From Rhynchospora pubera (taxonomy: Eukaryota > Streptophyta > Magnoliopsida > Poales > Cyperaceae): a stretch of DNA of 64,000 nt. Every line of letters starts with the position of its first letter. Position 1 is the first letter of the stretch. Shown one piece after another: positions 58,341-64,000 of this stretch. Position numbers and translations under genes: made by a program. The notes below the pieces were generated by a model. It was not told the DNA's origin. It made no database searches and saw only the letters and a list, made by a program, of their open reading frames with translations. The stretch spans positions 1 through 64,000 of the forward strand of contig JAMFTS010000044.1 in the NCBI GenBank assembly GCA_028095005.1, written 5' to 3'.

Positions 58341-60179
58341 TATTGTTCTCCTTTAATGCTCCCAATTGATCTGAAAATAATAGGGAAAAGAATTAAAATA
58401 GCAACTAAAAGAGTTATTCAATGCTCCCAATTGCTTGAATTCAACTGATATTTACAAATTTAGTAAAAACCTAAATGTAGCTGTATGTGTGACTTGAAAA
58501 GCAGCAGCAACAAATAACAAAACAATTGATATTCATGTGTTTGCTAAGCTGCCTCTTCTTGGCTGGATGAATAAAGAGACTTATTCGTCTTCCTCCCGCC
58601 AAAAACATCATGTGTAAAAAAAATAGTATTTTAGTCTAAATAACAATTCATGTCTATCTATTGAACTATTTACCGCATGGACGCTGTTGTTTACTGCAAG
58701 GTAAAAGAGTTATTTTCATAAATAATTTGTTTTTAATTGTATAATTAACTGATGGACATACATGAGATTTTGAGTTAATAGAAGGGTAACTCTAGTACAG
58801 TATTCAAGAATGTTCTACCAAGGTCTTGTACTCTTAATCGGTAATTGATAGATTTAAACAAACAAGAAAATTCACTTAGGTATCGAAATTCCTGATGATA
58901 TCGCCAAATTGAAGATTTGTATATCACTTGTAGTCTCTGAAACATAATCCGATAAAAAAAATCAGAATTTTTGTTTTTTGTTATAATCATCTGTTATACT
59001 TTTCTTTGCAAAAGCAACAAAGCAACAAGTCAACAACCTTTAAAAAAACCATATCCAGGTGGTCGAGATATCACTTCCCAATTAAAGAGGAATATATATC
59101 ACAGATTTGAGAAGATTAAATTAATTTTTTTTAAACAAAGTAACCCTAACTCGTAAACCACTATCCAAATTCCCTTAACCCAAAGCCGCAACAGACTACC
59201 ACAAAATTGAAAAATAAAAAAAATTCCCTCTTTAAAAAGCAACACATAATTGCAAATACTAAACATCAGAAGATTAAATTTAATTTCTAAACATATTTAC
59301 CAGTACAATACAATACTATGCCTATTAATGGTTTATATTTCACCTGTTCTTGTAACTATTAACTTATTATTTTAAACTCTCTATCCATGCATTTCTAATG
59401 TAAATATATATATGTAGGAAAGATTATGAAACCAATGAATTTGAAGAAAACTATTAATAATGGAATACAGAAAGGCTTGAAGCGGTACTTAGGGTTTGGA
59501 GAGAGGAGAGCAGGATTATGTATTAAAATCAATAAATAAAATCTGAAACCCACAAAAAATGATCAAATACTAATGTCTCCTTCACCATAGAATTTGTCAA
59601 TCGAGAAGTACAAAGATAGGAAAAGAGTACCTCAATCTACTGGCCACCGCAAGTAATTATGTTGGGTCTTGTTCTCCTTCACTTCCTTCGTTTGGGTTGT
59701 CACATTTTAGTTTAAATAGGGAAGCGAAAATTTTCTTCGAGCGAAAGGGTGAAGGAGGAGATTCTAATTTCAAAATTAAAACTGAAACGGTGTGGACAAA
59801 ATTTCAAAATTTATTTCCGCGAAGGAAGATCATCAGCGCCTTTTCATCTGACGGCTTCTGTTCCACACCCCGTACAGTTTATCAGCACTATACGTGGCAT
59901 CTGTTCGGATCAGATTGGAGCGAGAGAGCGGCGGTGGATAATAGGCTTGTAGTTGGCGGCTTTGCGCCTGGTGGCCTTTTTCCGGTGCAGTAGAGGATTA
60001 GGATTAGGGGACGGAAGTGGTGGGTCCCACTATTTAGAAGGTAGATCGGCAAGAGAAATGACGACTTCATCGATGGCGATTTTTGGTTCTCTGTTTCACT
60101 ATTTGTGTGTGGGGTATGGGGTCGGAGTTTTGACGGAGCAAAATTATCAGATATAATAATTAAAAAAAAATAAAGTGTA
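58341..60179. other. Helitron 5' half, copy 2, no gene recognised
   Basis: Equivalent of 22076-23914. A few base changes alter small open frames near 59700-59990 but no domain appears. Confidence 0.4.
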
Positions 60180-60250
60180 CATAGAGGATTCGAACCGAGG
60201 TGCGAGTGAGAGCCGCTGGTTCTATCTGCGCTAAATATTTTCCGCTCCAA
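60180..60250 (-). repeat. tRNA-derived (SINE-like) segment, copy 2
   Basis: Equivalent of 23915-23985 with the same B box GGTTCGAATCC at 60186-60196. Confidence 0.45.
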
Positions 60251-60403
60251 ACGAAAGGTCAATGGACAAATTTAGCCCTTCATTTGAAGACATCTGGTGC
60301 ATAGATTAAATTATAAATAGTTCAGATTAAAAATTGAAGAGTTGGATACACCCTTGATTTGAAGGTTTACACCCTTCCATTGGTGCTTTTAATATAGTAG
60401 AGA

Positions 60404-61373
60404 TAGAGATAGAGATAGAGATAGAGGTATATAATTGCTGCAAATCCAGAATTCATAACCTCCTAATCAGCATATATAAATCCTCCACAATTTATGCAAA
60501 ATGTATTCATGTCCTCAATTTTTTTTTTATTTCTGTTGTATTTTACTGTTACGTTAAATTATTTTATTAAATTTCTTCAATATGCCTATCCAACTTGTTT
60601 GGGATAAAAAAAAAAGACTCTTGACTTTATCTCACCAAATTTATCTAAATATAATGATATGATATAAAATAACCAATAGCATTAGTACTTTTCTGATAAT
60701 TGGGACCTGGTCAACCGAATTTAACTGAAAAAACCTAGCTGTTAGTCTTGACAGTTCATTTATCGGCTGCCTGAGATGTTGAAAATATAAAAATCTTTTG
60801 TCAATGTAAAGAATTACAAATCAAAAGGTTTTTATTTCTTGCAAATTAAATGTCCCTGCTCAGTCAATATGAACTTTTGTGACTTTCTAATATATTCGAT
60901 TCTGCATGATATATAGGCCCATTATTAGTGCATCAGGTCCACATTGAGATGTCTCTCATACTTTTTTATGCAGACGAGCAATATCACAAAAATAACTCCC
61001 GAGCATAATTAATTGATCATGTTCCTCAATTAATTCCAGCTGCCGAAAGCTATGCATTAATTTATAATCAATCTGCGGCTATGCATTTATTAATTGCCGC
61101 TACTAAGATCTAAGATCTGATAGAATTTTAGTTTAGAGCATAAGAATAAATAACTGTTATTTGAATTGTTTATAATTTTCAATATTATTAGATTATCTTT
61201 TAATTACAAAAAAATTAAAAAGAGTCGTCAGTTATTCTTAAAAACAAAAAAAAACCCAGAATGATGGAGCTTGATTGGGTCACGTCTCACTTAAATTCTT
61301 ATTTCTACTTAATGACCGATTTGCTTCCTTAATAGTAATTTTGCTATCTGGGATATGTAAAATTTAAATACCA
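60404..61373. other. Non-coding, equivalent of 24139-25107
   Basis: Includes the (GAGATA)n flank and the RTE 3'-end relic near 60582-60617. No gene seen. Confidence 0.5.
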
Positions 61374-61381
61374 CAATTCAC

Positions 61382-61556
61382 CAGTGTTTTTCAATACCCT
61401 ACTGCTTACCGAAAAATTCCGATAATATTGGATACCGGAACGGTGGCCGAAATGGCGGTATCCGATATTTAGAGAGAAAATACCGGAAAATTTCGGGAAA
61501 ATACTGGGTTTCGATCACTGACCGGTATGGATGCCGGTAGGGTATTGAAAACCATG
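61382..61556. mobile_element. hAT-type MITE, copy 2 (175 bp)
   Basis: Equivalent of 25116-25290, with CAATTCAC duplications at 61374-61381 and 61557-61564. Confidence 0.9.
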
Positions 61557-61618
61557 CAATTCACATGCAAGCATAATCCCGATGAAAATTTCTTAAAAAG
61601 AATAGTTAAGTAGCATAG

Positions 61619-62021
61619 AGTTTTGCTATGGTGAGTAAAAACTCACTAAAGGGTCCGTGAGTTGCGTTTAAAATTCAGAAATTTAGTTCAAAATGACCGA
61701 TCCAAACCGTCTAATACGATCTCCCTATTGAAATCTTCATGCAGACCAAATTTTATATTTTTTCAAAATTTTTAGGTTTTTTTTTCAAAATTTTAGAAAA
61801 TCATTAATCTAATTAGTTCTGAACCGTTCAAAAACAGCAGTTTTTAAAAATCCGAAATAAATACTTACAAAATAAAAAATATATAAAATTTTGTGTGCAT
61901 GGAGATTTCAATAGGGATGTTGTATTAGATGGTTTGAATCGGTCATTTTTTGAAATAAATTTTGAAATTTTAAGCACGACTCACGGATTTGGTGAGTTGC
62001 AACTCACCATATAGCAAAACT
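61619..62021. mobile_element. Palindromic MITE, family 1, second member, copy 2
   Basis: Equivalent of 25353-25755 with a single noted substitution (TTGTATTAG for TCGTATTAG near 61920). Confidence 0.75.
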
Positions 62022-63056
62022 ATATATATATATATATATTTAATATTTACAATGTCTGGTATTACAAAAATTATAAGAGAAAGATAACATGAGATAACAA
62101 TTTATGATGGATCAGAAAATTAAGAACACCATTAAGTCGTATATGGTGGCACTAAGGAAAACAATAAAGCAACCCAATCCCTGGTGTTTAACCGTAAAGA
62201 TAATACACGAACACTCTTACAAGGTGATTAATACATTATCATGCTTGAATAATACATGTTATAAAGAACTGGATTAGTAAAGAAAGAGTGATCAGTAGGT
62301 AGTCAACGATCTTAATAATTAATTGTGCATTCGATAGAAACGCACGCTGGGGTACGACGAAGACAACGGACACAATTACTTTTGTTAGGAAGCTCCTTTC
62401 TGCAGTAGGCTTGAGTACACGTTTTTCGGCACGCATCCATAGCTTGAGGTATGGATCTTGCAAGACCAGAACCAGTCTTACCAAGAGCTTGGCACTCGAA
62501 TCCGTAATACTTATCTCTACTACTTATAAAGCACCCTTAGCAAGGTCAGTATTTTTTCACACAAAGGGGTCCAAACAATTTTGTTAGCATCATAATAAAC
62601 CATTGATCAATATGGTGTACGGTTTGGATTGCTATTTTTATAAAGGAGTCGACTTTACACACAAATAAGTCAAGTTGCTGGATGGTATGCCTCTGTGATT
62701 TCGCTTCTAAAACACGCTTGTTCGATCCCTTGCTTCGTGTTTTAATTTTTTGTCAACATTTTTTTGCCCGTCTCTCTTCTCACAAAAGGAAACACGCTCC
62801 CCCTCCTCATTTTCCCCTCGCGGTATCCCTGCCTTCGCTGCTCGGAAATGGAAACAAATCTCAGAAAAGAAACCCGGTCTCACCTTCGCTGCCCCCAACT
62901 TCGCTCCGTTCCCATCTCACCTTCGCTCCCCCTCCTCACTTTCCCATCGCGGCCAGATAAGAAACATTCCACAACAAATCAAGGCTGCAGCGGCTAGGGT
63001 TAGTACATCTCATTCAAAATTTTCAATTAATTCCGAAATTTTCTTTCTTTTTCAGT
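62022..63056. other. Non-coding with C-rich leader-like segment, copy 2
   Basis: Equivalent of 25756-26792. No gene seen other than the leader-like stretch before the reductase exon. Confidence 0.35.
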
Positions 63057-63122
63057 TACGAAACTGGAGACCATGTTGGTGTATATGTAGAGAAATACAT
63101 TGAGACCGTGGAGGAAGCTGAT
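63057..63122 (+). pseudogene. NADPH-cytochrome P450 reductase exon fragment, copy 2
   Basis: Identical reading to 26793-26858, with the same acceptor before it. Confidence 0.75.
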
Positions 63123-64000
63123 TTGTCATTCCATCAAGAAATTTTTGTCAGTCTTTCGTTTAGCATTCTTTTCCCTTTTATTTTTGTCATTCCATCAAGA
63201 AATTGTAGCAGGAATATTGTTAATTTGTTCTAATTATCTGGATGTGGTAAAATAGTGAAAGTTGAGTCCTTATAGAATTACAAATTATTTCTCAAGGTAT
63301 AAAGCAAATTTCTGGTACATTGAGAACTGGGGGGTGAGCGTCAGCGTCTGGAGGAGTTTTTTTTGGTTCCCTACTGATTTGCTTCATTTACATAGTGCCT
63401 TGTGGTGTACCCATTTGCTATCTTAGCTTTAGATTCTTTCTCGCCCATTCCAGCAACCCCTCTGGTGCAAGGTATTTCATCTTCTAATTTGGACGTATTT
63501 TTTTCTAATTTTGGAATCTTTTCTCCGGCATTTCCGTTTAATTTCTCCTTATTTTTCTTCCTTGGATTTGCGTAAAAGGAGGGTTGGAAAGTGACGATAA
63601 TTAATTGACAGGGGCACTCACAATTTGAGAAAACAACTTAATTAACCTTACAATATGATCATTTAGCTCCTGTAAGTATTCATAAATCATAATTAAAGGG
63701 GAATTTACTAGATTATAATGTGGGGAATTTCATGTGTGCTATGTCAGTGAAAAAAAAAGTGATTTCCTAAAAGTCCTCCCAACCACATTTATCTAAAAAG
63801 TACTCAATTTTTCTAACATTTTAAACATTTATCTAAAACATATCTATATTTTACTGGCTTTTCAGTTTTGATGATAGAATAATCTTTTAGAAAGTACAAT
63901 TGGGGTAGAAGTGACTATGAATAACATTTTAAACACAGCTCACGTAACTGATGTGCAAAATTATAGGTACCTATTTAAAATGCAATTTGATTTTCTATTT
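63123..64000. other. Non-coding, equivalent of 26859-27736
   Basis: Continues the duplication to the window end with only scattered changes (for example GAAAGTT for GATCTTT near 63257). No gene seen. Confidence 0.5.

Larger units (their letters stand above)
55124..60403 (-). mobile_element. Non-autonomous Helitron, copy 2, without LINE (5280 bp)
   Basis: Same termini as copy 1: CTAG and hairpin at 55124-55153, TCTCTACTA start at 60403-60395 on the minus strand, A and T flanks. The LINE is absent, so this copy shows the ancestral structure of the element. Confidence 0.82.
45916..64000 (+). repeat. Tandem-duplication unit, copy 2 (incomplete)
   Basis: Matches 8038-27736 in the same orientation from the truncated transposon gene to beyond the reductase exon. 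It lacks the LINE and has a short deletion relative to copy 1 (about 20 bp near 57533, copy 1 21250-21270), a longer AT tract at 55056 and shorter poly-T tracts. Features below repeat those described for copy 1 and are listed with differences only. Confidence 0.95.

Noticed and set aside
45916..64000. Copy 2 as a pure assembly artefact
   Set aside because: Not excluded, but the junction scar, SNPs, LINE polymorphism and complementary gene lesions favour a real duplication or two true haplotypes.

Overview
The window looks like repeat-rich nuclear DNA of a flowering plant. It holds nested LTR retrotransposons, an Ac-like hAT element, MITEs, an RTE-type LINE, a gene-fragment-carrying Helitron and AAACCCTAG-type leaders. 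No intact host gene is visible. Every host-related coding piece (an RWP-RK/RKD exon, a VAMP727-like R-SNARE, one NADPH-cytochrome P450 reductase exon) is a fragment or pseudogene. The species cannot be named from the sequence alone. Domain calls come from reading motifs by eye; no search was run.

Layout. 1-4443: a diverged repeat, then a crippled minus-strand Ty3/gypsy element (RT, gag, PBS, 309-bp 5' LTR). 4659-6776: an LTR remnant split by a hAT element with a perfect 8-bp TSD and cut by a second LTR (6209-6776). 7511-10302: a two-exon plus-strand gene of the 'putative gypsy-type transposon' (Transposase_28-like) class, probably an antisense additional ORF of a Tat/Ogre-like element. 13197-14034: a minus-strand LTR with adjacent PBS. 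16771-17171: a palindromic MITE. 17210-24138: a Helitron carrying the RWP-RK exon and the VAMP727-like pseudogene, with an RTE LINE inserted in it. 25116-25755: two more MITEs. 26793-26858: the P450-reductase exon fragment. 27916-28097: a perfect 76-bp-arm hairpin lying flush against a giant inverted repeat (28098-42960, arms of about 7.2 kb, 490-bp spacer). 42961-45915: polypurine tract and interior of another LTR element with small ORFs.

At 45916 the sequence jumps back to the equivalent of position 8038 and repeats it almost unchanged to the window end (64000 corresponds to 27736). The simplest reading is a recent tandem duplication of a unit of about 37.9 kb whose junction lies at 45915/45916. 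The two copies differ by scattered SNPs, microsatellite length, a one-base frameshift in the transposon gene, and presence or absence of the LINE, for which copy 2 preserves the empty target site. The most notable objects are this junction, which carries a templated 37-bp repeat; the gene-capturing Helitron; and the giant inverted repeat with TATA boxes firing inward from both arms.
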